Assembly: GCA_963575675.1 (NCBI GenBank)
Contig: CAUYUA010000239.1
Location: 26,399-90,398, forward strand
Direction: 5' to 3'
DNA: 64,000 nucleotides
Origin: CAUYUA01 sp963575675
Lineage (GTDB): Bacteria > Pseudomonadota > Alphaproteobacteria > Azospirillales > Azospirillaceae
A model generated the notes under the pieces. The model worked only from the letters and a program-made list of their open reading frames with translations, made no database searches and was not told where the DNA came from. Shown here piece by piece: positions 8,318 through 17,376 of the stretch; the stretch's first letter is position 1, and every line of letters starts with the position of its first letter. The translations under genes were made by a program, and so were the position numbers.

Positions 8318-9094
8318 ATGTCGGTCAATGCTTCGGCAACCGGCGCTTCGGCAACCGGCGGCGCTCAAACTCGTTGCGCCGCCCCTTATCGCAGAGTGTT
8401 GCTCAAAGTTTCCGGCGAAGCGTTGATGGGGCGACGAGACTATGGTCTTGATCCGGACGTAATTGCGCGCGTCGCTCAAGACATCAAGTCGGTCTTGGCG
8501 TTGGGCGTGCAAGTGTGCGCCGTCATCGGAGGCGGCAATATTTTTCGCGGTTTGTCAGGGGCGGCGACGGGTATGGAGCGGGCCTCTGCGGATTATATGG
8601 GAATGTTGGCGACGCTGATCAACGCGCTGGCCATGCAGAGCGCCTTGGAAGGTTTGGGGGTGCAAACGCGGGTGCAGTCGGCGATCCCGATGGCGACCGT
8701 GTGTGAACCCTATATTCGTCGTCGCGCGGTTCGACATATGGAAAAAGGTCGTGTCGTGATCTTCGGCGCCGGAACCGGCAATCCGTTTTTCACCACAGAC
8801 ACGGCGGCGGCTTTGCGGGCTTCGGAAATGGGGTGCGACGCTCTTCTGAAGGGCACAAAAGTTGATGGCGTGTACTCCGCCGACCCCGTGAAAGACTCCA
8901 ATGCGCGTCGCTATGAAAGCCTGAGTTACTTGGAGGTTCTTTCCAAGGATCTGCAAGTCATGGATGCAAGCGCTATTTCTTTGGCGCGGCAAAATCATAT
9001 TCCGGTTTTGGTTTTTTCCATCCACACCGCTGGCGCATTCGCCGAGGTCGTGTCCGGACGCGGTCGGTTCACGATCATTAGGGAGGAGGCATAG
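8318..9094 (+). CDS. pyrH: UMP kinase
   Basis: Hexameric amino-acid-kinase-fold enzyme that phosphorylates UMP to UDP, the committed step for all pyrimidine nucleotides. Motifs: YRRVLLKVSGEALMG, VCAVIGGGNIFRG, MGMLATLINALAMQSALE, GAGTGNPFFTTDTAAALRA, LKGTKVDGVYSADP and VMDASAISLARQ. The N-terminus before YRRVLL is longer than usual and contains an exact 15-bp tandem duplication (8330-8344 and 8345-8359) encoding ASATG twice. I chose ATG 8318, which has GGAGGG four bases upstream; ATGs at 8285 and 8306 are also in frame. The enzyme core is unaffected by the choice. Confidence 0.95.
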   Translation: MSVNASATGASATGGAQTRCAAPYRRVLLKVSGEALMGRRDYGLDPDVIARVAQDIKSVLALGVQVCAVIGGGNIFRGLSGAATGMERASADYMGMLATLINALAMQSALEGLGVQTRVQSAIPMATVCEPYIRRRAVRHMEKGRVVIFGAGTGNPFFTTDTAAALRASEMGCDALLKGTKVDGVYSADPVKDSNARRYESLSYLEVLSKDLQVMDASAISLARQNHIPVLVFSIHTAGAFAEVVSGRGRFTIIREEA

Positions 9095-9100
9095 AACTCG

Positions 9101-9658
9101 ATGGCCGAACCCGATATCTCAGACGTTAAACGTCGCATGGATGGAGCGCTCGACGCTCTGCGTAAAGAGTTCGCCGGTCTGCGAACAGGGCGCGCTTCAG
9201 CCAGTCTGCTGGAGCCGATCACTGTGGATGCCTATGGCAGCCATATGTCGTTGAATCAGGTGGGCACGGTCAATGTTCCCGAACCTCGCATGATCACCGT
9301 TCACGTTTGGGACCGTGGCATGGTCAAGGCGGTGGAAAAGGCGATTCGTGAAGCCGGTTTGGGACTCAATCCACAGACCGAAGGCCAGAGCATTCGCGTG
9401 CCGATTCCTGATCTGAGTCAAGAACGGCGGCAAGAATTATCGAAAGTGGCTTCGAAATACGCAGAACATGCTAAAGTTGCGGTGCGCAATGTTCGTCGCG
9501 ACGGCATGGATATGCTCAAACGACTGGAAAAAGCTTCCAGCATCAGCCAAGACGAACACAAAACCTGGGCTGATAAAATTCAATCGTTGACCGATCGTCA
9601 TATCAAAACCATTGACGAGGCCTTGGCGACGAAGGAAAAGGAAATTATGCAGGTTTAA
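9101..9658 (+). CDS. frr: Ribosome recycling factor
   Basis: 185-aa L-shaped protein that splits post-termination ribosomes together with EF-G. Seen: DVKRRMDGALDALRKEFAGL, the family motif LRTGRASASLLEPI, IRVPIPDLSQERRQELSK and the helical C-terminal arm with VRNVRRDGMDMLKR. GGGAGGAGGCAT just before pyrH ends provides its ribosome-binding site, and only 6 nt separate the two genes, so they are very likely cotranscribed and coupled. Confidence 0.97.
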   Translation: MAEPDISDVKRRMDGALDALRKEFAGLRTGRASASLLEPITVDAYGSHMSLNQVGTVNVPEPRMITVHVWDRGMVKAVEKAIREAGLGLNPQTEGQSIRVPIPDLSQERRQELSKVASKYAEHAKVAVRNVRRDGMDMLKRLEKASSISQDEHKTWADKIQSLTDRHIKTIDEALATKEKEIMQV

Positions 9659-9686
9659 TGTGATGGGTGATGAGGGGAAAGTTATC

Positions 9687-10403
9687 ATGACGCCGTCGCC
9701 GCCCACCCACGTCGCCATAATTATGGACGGCAATGGTCGGTGGGCGCGCGCGCGTGGGTTGCCGCGAACGGCCGGCCATCGGAAAGGCGTCGAATCCGTT
9801 CGACGACTGATCGAATCGGCGACGGCGCTCGGTGTTCGGTATGTGACGATCTATAGTTTTTCCTCAGAAAATTGGCGTCGCCCCGAAACTGAAGTTTCCG
9901 AGTTGATGCAGCTTCTGCGGTTCTATTTACGGAGTGAAATCGCAGATCTTCACAGAAACGGCGTTCGTCTGAGAATCATCGGCGAGCGATCCCGTTTGGC
10001 TTCGGACATTCTTCGTCTGATCGAAAACGCCGAAGAAACGACAAAAAATAATACGGCGTTAACATTGGTTGTCGCCTTAAGTTATGGCTCTCGCCAAGAG
10101 ATCGTGTCGGCGGCGACGCGAATGGCAAAAGAAGTTGAAGCAGGAAGAGTATCGATCGATGCGATCGATGAAACTCGTTTTGCATCTTTTTTGTTTACCG
10201 CCGACATTCCAGATCCAGACCTTGTGATTCGGACCAGCGGAGAGAAACGTTTGAGTAATTTTCTGCTGTGGCAATCAGCCTATGCGGAACTGGTGTTTGT
10301 CGACACTCTGTGGCCTGATTTCACCAAACGTGATCTGGAAGACGCGATTGAAGAGTATCACCGGCGAGAACGCCGATATGGCGCTGCGGTTGGAAAAAGG
10401 TAA
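9687..10403 (+). CDS. uppS: Undecaprenyl (isoprenyl) diphosphate synthase
   Basis: cis-Prenyltransferase that extends farnesyl diphosphate with isopentenyl units to the C55 carrier used for peptidoglycan, LPS and the lipid-linked sugars of the 2.6-5.9 kb cassette. HVAIIMDGNGRWARARGLPR carries the catalytic Asp, RKGVESVRRLIE and YSFSSENWRRP follow, and DLVIRTSGEKRLSNFLLWQ is the C-terminal signature. ATG 9687 (238 aa) has GAGGGG about 10 nt upstream; ATG 9663 is an alternative. The gene follows frr closely. A family A palindrome separates it from cdsA. Confidence 0.96.
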   Translation: MTPSPPTHVAIIMDGNGRWARARGLPRTAGHRKGVESVRRLIESATALGVRYVTIYSFSSENWRRPETEVSELMQLLRFYLRSEIADLHRNGVRLRIIGERSRLASDILRLIENAEETTKNNTALTLVVALSYGSRQEIVSAATRMAKEVEAGRVSIDAIDETRFASFLFTADIPDPDLVIRTSGEKRLSNFLLWQSAYAELVFVDTLWPDFTKRDLEDAIEEYHRRERRYGAAVGKR

Positions 10404-10464
10404 CAATGGCTTTTTATTCCGGCGAGCAAAAAGAATGACACATTTCTTCTGAATAGAATTAAAT

Positions 10465-10641
10465 GGGTCCAGGAACCGTGTTCCTGGTCGCAGGAGATCA
10501 TAAGAGGGGCGCGACCGCACCTCTTGTTTGCCGCAAGGCAAAGTTCGGGCAAACTGCAAGACGTTCGCCTGATGGCGATAAGGAGGGCGGTCGCGCCCCT
10601 CTTATGATCTCCTACGACTAGGAACACGGTTCCTGGACCCA
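10465..10641. repeat. Family A long palindrome, complete copy A4
   Basis: Arms GGGTCCAGGAACCGTGTTCC / GGAACACGGTTCCTGGACCC and GGAGATCATAAGAGGGGCGC / GCGCCCCTCTTATGATCTCC pair almost perfectly. The centre differs from A1: it has TTGCCGCAAGGCAA and GTTCGCCTGATGGCGA instead of the CTGGAAT stem, so the family has at least two core types. It lies between uppS and cdsA in the middle of an apparent operon. Confidence 0.88.
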
Positions 10642-10686
10642 TTTGATTTTATTTAGAAGAATTTTTATTCGGAAGAGTCGAAGCTC

Positions 10687-11535
10687 ATGCGTCAACCATT
10701 CAGCTCGTCGATGTTACAGAGTTTCCGCTTTTTACGACGCGGAGGCAATCTGTGGGTGCGCGTGCTGTCGGCGCTTGTTTTGCTTCCGGTTGTCTTATCG
10801 GCGACGTATTATGATGGCTGGGTGTTTCGGTTGTTGATTGGAGCCGGCGCCCTTTTGGCTGTGCGTGAGTGGGCGCGTATGATTGCGCCCGGGCTGCCTG
10901 TAGGCGCTCCGCGTATGCTGTCGTATGGGGCGTTATGCTTCGTGATGGGCGCCGACGCCATGTTCGGATGGCGAATCAGCCTTTCCGTCAGTCTTCTCTC
11001 CAGCGTCGTCTTTCTCATCGGCCTGCGTTGGGTGGCGTTTCGAGATCGCGTGTTGTTGGCTTTGGGCATTCCCTACCTCGCTCTGTGCGGAGTCGGATTG
11101 GTGTGGCTGCGTGAGCGCTCGAACATCGGTCTTGAGTTGGTTTTATTTTTGTTTTGCGTGGTTTGGGCGACGGATATCGGCGCCTACGCCGTTGGCCGCA
11201 TGATCGGCGGCCCACGTTTGGCGCCGGACATCAGCCCACGAAAGACTTGGGCGGGGTTATGGGGCGGCATGGTGAGCGGAGCTTTGACGGCAGGAGCTTT
11301 TGCATGGATCGCCGACGCCAAACAACCGTTGATCGCCTTGGCGGTGGGAGCGGCGCTCGCCATCATCGAGCAAATCGGAGACCTTTTCGAATCGGCGGTC
11401 AAAAGACGCTATAAAGTAAAGGATAGTGGCCACCTCATTCCTGGTCACGGCGGTCTTTTGGATCGCATTGATGGGTTAATTGCCGCAACGCCCGCCTTCG
11501 CGTTGTTTCATGCAACGCTGGGTCCATGGTGGTGA
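10687..11535 (+). CDS. cdsA: Phosphatidate cytidylyltransferase
   Basis: Integral membrane enzyme that makes CDP-diacylglycerol from CTP and phosphatidic acid, the branch point for all membrane phospholipids. The 282-aa protein has about seven hydrophobic segments. The C-terminal CDS signature is intact: DIGAYAVGRMIGGP, SPRKTWAGLWGGM, then QIGDLFESAVKRRYKVKDSG and HLIPGHGGLLDRIDGL, with the Asp residues that hold the metals. It follows uppS and precedes dxr, the usual alphaproteobacterial order. The 200 nt after it show no clear feature. Confidence 0.95.
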   Translation: MRQPFSSSMLQSFRFLRRGGNLWVRVLSALVLLPVVLSATYYDGWVFRLLIGAGALLAVREWARMIAPGLPVGAPRMLSYGALCFVMGADAMFGWRISLSVSLLSSVVFLIGLRWVAFRDRVLLALGIPYLALCGVGLVWLRERSNIGLELVLFLFCVVWATDIGAYAVGRMIGGPRLAPDISPRKTWAGLWGGMVSGALTAGAFAWIADAKQPLIALAVGAALAIIEQIGDLFESAVKRRYKVKDSGHLIPGHGGLLDRIDGLIAATPAFALFHATLGPWW

Positions 11536-11735
11536 CGGTTTCTAAAATATGAAGGGTTTTGCTCGGATATTGGGCCGTCCTTCTGGTCGGCGCATGCGAA
11601 TCGTTCGGGAGTCTTGATTCTTCGCCGCGTTTTTGTTGTCGTAAAAATGGCGTAACGTTGACGTTCGCGCCTTACGACTCGGCCAGACGCTCTTGAACGA
11701 GCAGAAAGAAATGAATTAGACGTGGTGGAATCAGC

Positions 11736-12953
11736 ATGACGGTAGCTCAAAAAGAGTCGCGAATCGAACGGACAGAATCCGACGATCCCCTCGATCAAGA
11801 ACCGCGCGCCGTCACAATTTTGGGATCGACCGGATCGATCGGCGTCAATACATTGGACTTGATCGCCAGAAACCCGGACAGATATCCATTAATCGCTCTT
11901 ACGGCCGGTCGAAATGTCGGGCGTCTGATTGATCAGGCGCGTCAATTTCGTCCACAAAAAGCGGTGATCGCCGATGAATCAGCCTATCAAACTCTGAAAG
12001 AGGGATTGGCTGGAACGGGAATTGAGGTCTCCGCCGGCGTTCAAGCGGTGGAGGAAGCGGCTCTTGCCCCGGCGAATTGGGTTATGGCGGCGATTGTCGG
12101 CGCGGCGGGATTGGCGCCGACTCTTGCGGCTGCGCGACGCGGCGCGACAGTGGCTCTGGCGAATAAAGAGTGTTTGGTGTGTGCGGGCTCGTTGATGATG
12201 GAGTTGGTGTCGCGCTGCAACGCAACTCTGTTGCCTGTAGATAGCGAGCACAATGCGATTTTCCAAGTTTTCGACGCCAAACGTCGCGAAGGGGTTCGAC
12301 GTTTGATTCTGACGGCGTCGGGCGGTCCATTCCGCACAATGGATCGAAAATCTATGGCGACCGTCACTCCAAAACAGGCGGTTGCGCATCCGACTTGGGA
12401 AATGGGCGCTAAGATATCAATTGACAGCGCAACCATGATGAACAAAGGGCTTGAGTTGATTGAAGCCCATTACTTGTTCTCTATGCCGGAGGATCGAATC
12501 GATGTTTTGGTTCATCCCCAATCTGTGATTCACAGCTTGGTTGAATACATTGACGGGTCGGTTTTGGCGCAATTGGGGTCTCCGGATATGCGCACTCCGA
12601 TCGCCTACGCCTTGGCTTGGCCCGCGCGCATGGCCACTCCCACCGAACGCTTGGATCTTGCTCGCCTAAAACAACTGACGTTCGAGGCCCCGGACCAAAC
12701 CCGCTTTCCGGCGCTCCGTTTGGCCCGTGAATCCTTGCAAAGCGGAGGTTCGGCGCCTACTATTCTCAACGCAGCGAACGAGATCGCTGTGCAGGCGTTC
12801 CTGGAAGGGCGGATCGGCTTTTTAGACATAGAGCGAATCGTTGAGACGACTTTAACCAAATTGCCTCATGAATCACTCCAAAGCCTTGAGGACGTGTTTG
12901 CTGTCGACCAAAATGCGCGGAAGTTTGCTCTGACCTGTTTATCGTCGCTCTAA
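11736..12953 (+). CDS. dxr: 1-deoxy-D-xylulose 5-phosphate reductoisomerase
   Basis: NADPH- and metal-dependent enzyme giving methylerythritol phosphate, the second step of the MEP isoprenoid pathway, which feeds UppS. VTILGSTGSIGVNTLDLI is the NADPH motif; ALANKECLVCAG, LLPVDSEHNAIFQ (Asp and Glu metal ligands), LTASGGPFR, HPTWEMGAKISIDSATMMNK and IDVLVHPQSVIHSLVEY follow. The length of 405 aa is normal. A 30-residue N-terminal extension precedes the fold, so the true start may be slightly further in, but ATG 11736 is the first clear start. Confidence 0.96.
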   Translation: MTVAQKESRIERTESDDPLDQEPRAVTILGSTGSIGVNTLDLIARNPDRYPLIALTAGRNVGRLIDQARQFRPQKAVIADESAYQTLKEGLAGTGIEVSAGVQAVEEAALAPANWVMAAIVGAAGLAPTLAAARRGATVALANKECLVCAGSLMMELVSRCNATLLPVDSEHNAIFQVFDAKRREGVRRLILTASGGPFRTMDRKSMATVTPKQAVAHPTWEMGAKISIDSATMMNKGLELIEAHYLFSMPEDRIDVLVHPQSVIHSLVEYIDGSVLAQLGSPDMRTPIAYALAWPARMATPTERLDLARLKQLTFEAPDQTRFPALRLARESLQSGGSAPTILNAANEIAVQAFLEGRIGFLDIERIVETTLTKLPHESLQSLEDVFAVDQNARKFALTCLSSL

Positions 12954-13067
12954 AGCACACAAAGCCATTTCACCGCGATCCTATGACGCCGGACGCTTGG
13001 GCGTTGTCGTCCTACGACGGAAGTTTCGTGGGATCGCGACAATTCAAAACACCGGACGGGACAACCC

Positions 13068-14201
13068 ATGACCATAATCAATTTTATATGGAACTATGCC
13101 GTCACTTTTATCTTTGTCCTGTCGGTTTTGGTTTTCGTGCATGAATTCGGCCATTATTGGGTTGCGCGTCGTTGCGGCGTGCGAATCGAGGCGTTCTCCA
13201 TCGGTTTTGGTCCGGAGCTTTGGGGCAAGCAAGATCGCGCCGGAACACGTTGGAAAGTCTGCTTATTTCCTCTGGGGGGATACGTCAAAATGTTCGGCGA
13301 CGCCGACCCCGCCAGCATGACTCACGACGATAACCAAGAAATGTCGGAAGAGGACCGTAAAGTCTCTTTTGTTCACCAATCTTTGCCTAAACGCTTTGCT
13401 GTTGTCGCCGCCGGTCCCGGCGCGAATTTCCTCTTCGCCGCCATCGTGTTGGCGGGATTGTTCGTGTTTTATGGTCAACCATACACGCCTCCTGAGGTGG
13501 GCACTGTGGCCGCCGATAGCGCCGCTGAAGCCGCCGGATTGAAAACAGGAGACACAATCGTCGATATTAATGGGCAGACGATTGATCGATTTGAACAAAT
13601 TCAACAAATCGTTCGAATGAGCCCCGGTCGCGCGTTGACGATTGCGGTCATGCGCAACGAACAGCGCGTGGTGGTGAACGCCACGCCTAAAATTTCGCAG
13701 ACGGCGGATCGGTTCGGCAATATTCAAGCCATTGGACTGTTGGGAATCGGTCGACACGGCATGGAATATCGTCGACATGATCCATTCACCGCCGTGTGGA
13801 AGGCTGGAGTCGAGATCGCCGACATCGTCGCGGCCACGCTGACCGCCGTGGGGCAGATGATTGCAGGAACGCGAGCCGCCGATGAATTGGGTGGACCTTT
13901 GCGCATTGCCCAAATGTCGGGCGAAGTCGCCCAAAACGGCTTCATCTCCGTGCTGTGGTTTATGGCGATGCTGTCGGTGAATTTGGGATTGATCAATCTG
14001 TTTCCGATTCCCTTGCTTGATGGCGGACACTTGCTGTTCTATAGCGTCGAAGCCGTTCGCGGGCGCCCTTTGAGTTCTCGCGCGCAGGAATACAGTTTTC
14101 GAGTCGGTTTGGCTTTGGTTCTTTCGCTTATGGTGTTCGCCACATGGAATGATCTTAGCCATTTGCGAATCATTGCCTTCTTTAAGAATTTCATTTCGTG
14201 A
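13068..14201 (+). CDS. rseP: Site-2 intramembrane metalloprotease RseP
   Basis: Zinc protease that cuts anti-sigma factors and other substrates within the membrane. HEFGHYWVARRCGV in the first transmembrane helix is the HExxH zinc site, followed by FSIGFGPELW. A PDZ domain lies around residues 125-215 (TVAADSAAEAAGLKTGDTI). NLFPIPLLDGGHLLFYSVEA near the end supplies the third zinc ligand in LDGGH. Length 377 aa. The 114-nt spacer after dxr contains CGCGATCC / GGATCGCG as a loose hairpin (about 12978-13040). bamA follows, as in most alphaproteobacteria. Confidence 0.96.
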   Translation: MTIINFIWNYAVTFIFVLSVLVFVHEFGHYWVARRCGVRIEAFSIGFGPELWGKQDRAGTRWKVCLFPLGGYVKMFGDADPASMTHDDNQEMSEEDRKVSFVHQSLPKRFAVVAAGPGANFLFAAIVLAGLFVFYGQPYTPPEVGTVAADSAAEAAGLKTGDTIVDINGQTIDRFEQIQQIVRMSPGRALTIAVMRNEQRVVVNATPKISQTADRFGNIQAIGLLGIGRHGMEYRRHDPFTAVWKAGVEIADIVAATLTAVGQMIAGTRAADELGGPLRIAQMSGEVAQNGFISVLWFMAMLSVNLGLINLFPIPLLDGGHLLFYSVEAVRGRPLSSRAQEYSFRVGLALVLSLMVFATWNDLSHLRIIAFFKNFIS

Positions 14202-14348
14202 ACGAATCACGATTAACTCTGAGCATTTCAGTCGCCTTCGCAGGCCATCGTTTGACGCAGCGGCGCCGAGTCGCTTCAAGAACTCTGTTGCGAACGCTTT
14301 ACGCGCGCCAAATGAGCGCAAAGACGAAATTAAGAGGGAGGGTAGACT

Positions 14349-16700
14349 TTGGCCGCCATGGATAACAAATGCGTGTCTCATAAATGGGCGTTGGTTGCTT
14401 GCGCTGTTGGCGCCGTCGCATCCGGCGCATCTGCGTCAGCCGAGTCGTTGAATGGACGTCACGCGACAAGCGCGTCAATTACAAGCACGCAGGTTGCTGA
14501 AGTCTCTGGTGGACGAATAACCGACATCCGCGTCGAAGGCGCCCAGAGAATTGAGCCTGCGACGGTTCGCTCTTATTTGGCGTTGCAGCCCGGCGATGTG
14601 TTTAGTCAGGCGCGCGTCGATCAGTCGCTCAAAGCCTTGTTCGCGACGAGTTTCTTCACCGACGTCACGATTCGCCAAGAAGGAAGCGTCTTGGTGGTGG
14701 CTCTGGTGGAGAACCCGATCATCAACCGCATTGCCTTCGAGGGCAATCGCCGCATTAAAGACGAACAAATTCAAAGCGAGCTTCAATTGCGGCCGCGCGT
14801 GGTTTTCACGCGGAATAAAGCGCAATCCGACGTTCAGCGGATTCTTGATGTTTATCGTCGCAACGGCAGATTCGGCGCGACGGTCGAACCCAAGATTATC
14901 AAACTTGACCAAAACCGCGTCGATTTGGTGTTCGAAATTGATGAAGGGCCTCGCACCGCCGTTGGCCGCATCAATTTTGTCGGCAATGAAAAGTTCAGCT
15001 CCAGCGCGTTGCGCGAGAAAATTCAAACGAAAGAGTCGCGGTGGTATCGCTTCATGAGCAGCGATGACACCTATGATCCCGATCGTTTGACCTATGATCG
15101 TGAGTTGTTGCGTCGTTTTTATCTATCTGAAGGTTATGCGGACTTCCGCGTGACTTCGGGCGTGGCCGAGCTGACGCCGGAGCAAGACACTTTTATCATC
15201 ACCTTCACGATTGAGGAAGGCGAACGGTATAAATTCGGCAAAGTTAAGCTCGTCTCCAACTTAAAAGGGTTGGACGTGGAGAAAGTCCGAAGCTCGGTTT
15301 CGGCGCAGGAGGGCGATTGGTACGACGCCAACGAAGTTGAACGCACGATCTCCAAACTGACAGACTCCGTTACGGCGTTGCAGTATCCGTTCGTCGACAT
15401 CAAGCCGCACATTCAACGAAATCGTGAGGCTTTGCTCATTGATATCGGCTTTGAAATTGCTGAAGGTCCGCGCGTTTTCGTCGAGAAAATCGATATCACG
15501 GGCAATGTTCGGACTATGGACAAAGTCATTCGACGCGAGTTTCTATTGTCGGAAGGCGATCCGTTCAACGTCTCAAAGCTCAAGCGTTCGGAACAACGAG
15601 TGCGTGACCTTGGCTATTTCGAGAAAGTCAACATCACCGCCGTTGATGGAAGTCAACCGGATCGTCAGGTCATTCAGGTCGATATCGCAGAGCAATCCAC
15701 AGGTGAAATTTCAATCGGCGCGGGTTTCTCGACGGCGGATGGCCCCTTGGCCGACTTCAGCATTCGTGAACGCAACCTTTTAGGGCGCGGTCAAGATGTG
15801 CGAATCGGCGCGATCATCGCCGGAAAGCGTCAAGAATACGATCTCAGCTTCACTGAACCCTACTTCCTGGAGCGCGATCTTTCCGCCGGATTCGATTTGT
15901 ATCGCATTACGCGCAATAATCAAACAGCCAGCTCCTACGACGAGCAAACCACCGGAACAACACTGCGTTTGGGCTATCCGCTCACCGAGCGTTTGCGTCA
16001 GAAACTGACCTACAGCTTCTATCAAACCAGCATTACCGGGATTCGAAGCGGCGCGTCTCGTTACATTCGGGAACAAGAAGGCACGCGCAATGTCTCGATG
16101 GTGGGACAAGAGCTGATTTATGACGCCCGCAACAGCAAATTAAACCCTACAGACGGTTACTATATCCGATTCGGAACGGACGGTGCGGGATTGGGGGGAG
16201 ACGCACAGTTTGTGCGGACTCGTTTGAGTGGTGGTTATTACTATCCGTTCTTCGAAAAATGGGTGCTGAACCTCAACAGTGAAATCGGATACATCTTCGG
16301 CCTTGGTCAGAAAGTCTCGATCGCCGATCGATATTTCCTGGGCGGCGATTCCTTGAGAGGCTTCGCCACGGCGGGCATTGGGCCTCGCGATTCGGCCAGC
16401 GGAGACGCGCTGGGTGGAAAACAATATGTTCGCGGCACCGCAGAAGTGGATTTCCCTATCGGTTTGCCGGAAGAATTCGGAATTGGCGGGCATGTCTTCA
16501 CCGATATGGGTGTTTTAGGCGGAGCGGAAAACAAAGGCGCTTCTGTGCAGAGCGTCGATTCGCTTCGTGTGTCCTCAGGCATTGGTTTATCGTGGACGTC
16601 TCCTTTAGGTCCTATCCGGATCGATCTCGCGACGCCTCTGATGAAAGAGCCGTTTGATAAGACCGAACGTTTTCGTTTCAGCTTTGGAACCAGGTTTTAA
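14349..16700 (+). CDS. bamA: Outer-membrane assembly factor BamA
   Basis: Omp85 pore that inserts beta-barrel proteins, including LptD encoded at 44.8 kb, into the outer membrane. A signal peptide (about 25 residues, ending ASGASASA) is followed by five POTRA domains (roughly residues 45-445; for example ITDIRVEGAQRIEPATVRSY) and a C-terminal barrel. The barrel loop 6 motif appears as FLGGDSLRGFATAGIGPRD (R-G-F). The protein ends in FRFSFGTRF with the terminal Phe typical of outer-membrane proteins. TTG 14349 lies 7 nt from GGGAGGG; ATG 14358 is the other choice, three residues shorter. skp starts 4 nt after the stop. Confidence 0.96.
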   Translation: MAAMDNKCVSHKWALVACAVGAVASGASASAESLNGRHATSASITSTQVAEVSGGRITDIRVEGAQRIEPATVRSYLALQPGDVFSQARVDQSLKALFATSFFTDVTIRQEGSVLVVALVENPIINRIAFEGNRRIKDEQIQSELQLRPRVVFTRNKAQSDVQRILDVYRRNGRFGATVEPKIIKLDQNRVDLVFEIDEGPRTAVGRINFVGNEKFSSSALREKIQTKESRWYRFMSSDDTYDPDRLTYDRELLRRFYLSEGYADFRVTSGVAELTPEQDTFIITFTIEEGERYKFGKVKLVSNLKGLDVEKVRSSVSAQEGDWYDANEVERTISKLTDSVTALQYPFVDIKPHIQRNREALLIDIGFEIAEGPRVFVEKIDITGNVRTMDKVIRREFLLSEGDPFNVSKLKRSEQRVRDLGYFEKVNITAVDGSQPDRQVIQVDIAEQSTGEISIGAGFSTADGPLADFSIRERNLLGRGQDVRIGAIIAGKRQEYDLSFTEPYFLERDLSAGFDLYRITRNNQTASSYDEQTTGTTLRLGYPLTERLRQKLTYSFYQTSITGIRSGASRYIREQEGTRNVSMVGQELIYDARNSKLNPTDGYYIRFGTDGAGLGGDAQFVRTRLSGGYYYPFFEKWVLNLNSEIGYIFGLGQKVSIADRYFLGGDSLRGFATAGIGPRDSASGDALGGKQYVRGTAEVDFPIGLPEEFGIGGHVFTDMGVLGGAENKGASVQSVDSLRVSSGIGLSWTSPLGPIRIDLATPLMKEPFDKTERFRFSFGTRF

Positions 16701-16703
16701 ATC

Positions 16704-17279
16704 ATGAACAAATCGAATCTTTTCCGTTTCATTCGGTTGAGCGTCGGAGCGGTCTGCGTTTGCGCCGTTCTCTTCGGAGGTTTGCCGGTGCGCGCCGACG
16801 ACCTTAAGCCGCCGACCGTAGCGATCGTCAACATTCCTTGGGTTGTGCAAAACGCGGAAGCAACCAAAAGCATTCAACGCGCCGTTGAAGCCCAGCGTCA
16901 ACCATGGGCCAAGGAAATCGCTGATCGCGAAGAAAAACTTCGCTCCGAAGAACAAGAGCTGAACCGTCAGCGAAATGTTTTGTCTTCGGATGCTCTGACA
17001 AGCAAACGTCGCGATTTCGAAACCAAGGTCGCGGACTTCCAGAAGAATGTTCAGGGGAAAATGCGCGCTCTGGATCAGGCTGGAAGCGAGGCGATGAATA
17101 CCGTTTCCTCCAACCTTCAACAGATTGTCGCGGAAGTGGCGCAGGAAGTCGGAGCCTCTTTGGTGCTGCAAGCGCAAGCGGTGGCTTTCGCAGATCAGTC
17201 AACAGATGTCAGCAAGACGGTGCTTGAACGATTGAATAATAAATTACCGCAGGTTTCGGTGAAGCTGCCCAAAAAATAA
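16704..17279 (+). CDS. skp: Periplasmic chaperone Skp (OmpH family)
   Basis: Trimeric chaperone that holds unfolded outer-membrane proteins on their way to BamA. The signal peptide runs to about residue 31 (VCVCAVLFGGLPVRADD). The mature part has the VAIVNIPWVVQNAEATKSIQ strand and long charged helices rich in Lys, Glu and Gln (about residues 60-150), which form the tentacles. It starts immediately after bamA, so the two are cotranscribed. Sequence similarity in this family is low; the call rests on size, signal, coiled coil and position. Confidence 0.87.
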   Translation: MNKSNLFRFIRLSVGAVCVCAVLFGGLPVRADDLKPPTVAIVNIPWVVQNAEATKSIQRAVEAQRQPWAKEIADREEKLRSEEQELNRQRNVLSSDALTSKRRDFETKVADFQKNVQGKMRALDQAGSEAMNTVSSNLQQIVAEVAQEVGASLVLQAQAVAFADQSTDVSKTVLERLNNKLPQVSVKLPKK

Positions 17280-17302
17280 GCCACTTATTGTTCTTGCCGA
17301 AA

Positions 17303-17376
17303 GAGGGGAAGAAACGGTAAAAAAATCCGAGGTTCTGAGCCGGAGGTTCGGAGACTTTAAGAGATTTCGTCCCCTC
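17303..17376 (+). other. Long imperfect hairpin downstream of skp
   Basis: AGAGGGGAAGAAAC pairs with GATTTCGTCCCCTCT with one mismatch, and an inner TCCGAGG/GTTCGGA stem sits in the loop. It is not followed by a T-run. It may end or process the bamA-skp message before fabZ. Confidence 0.45.
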
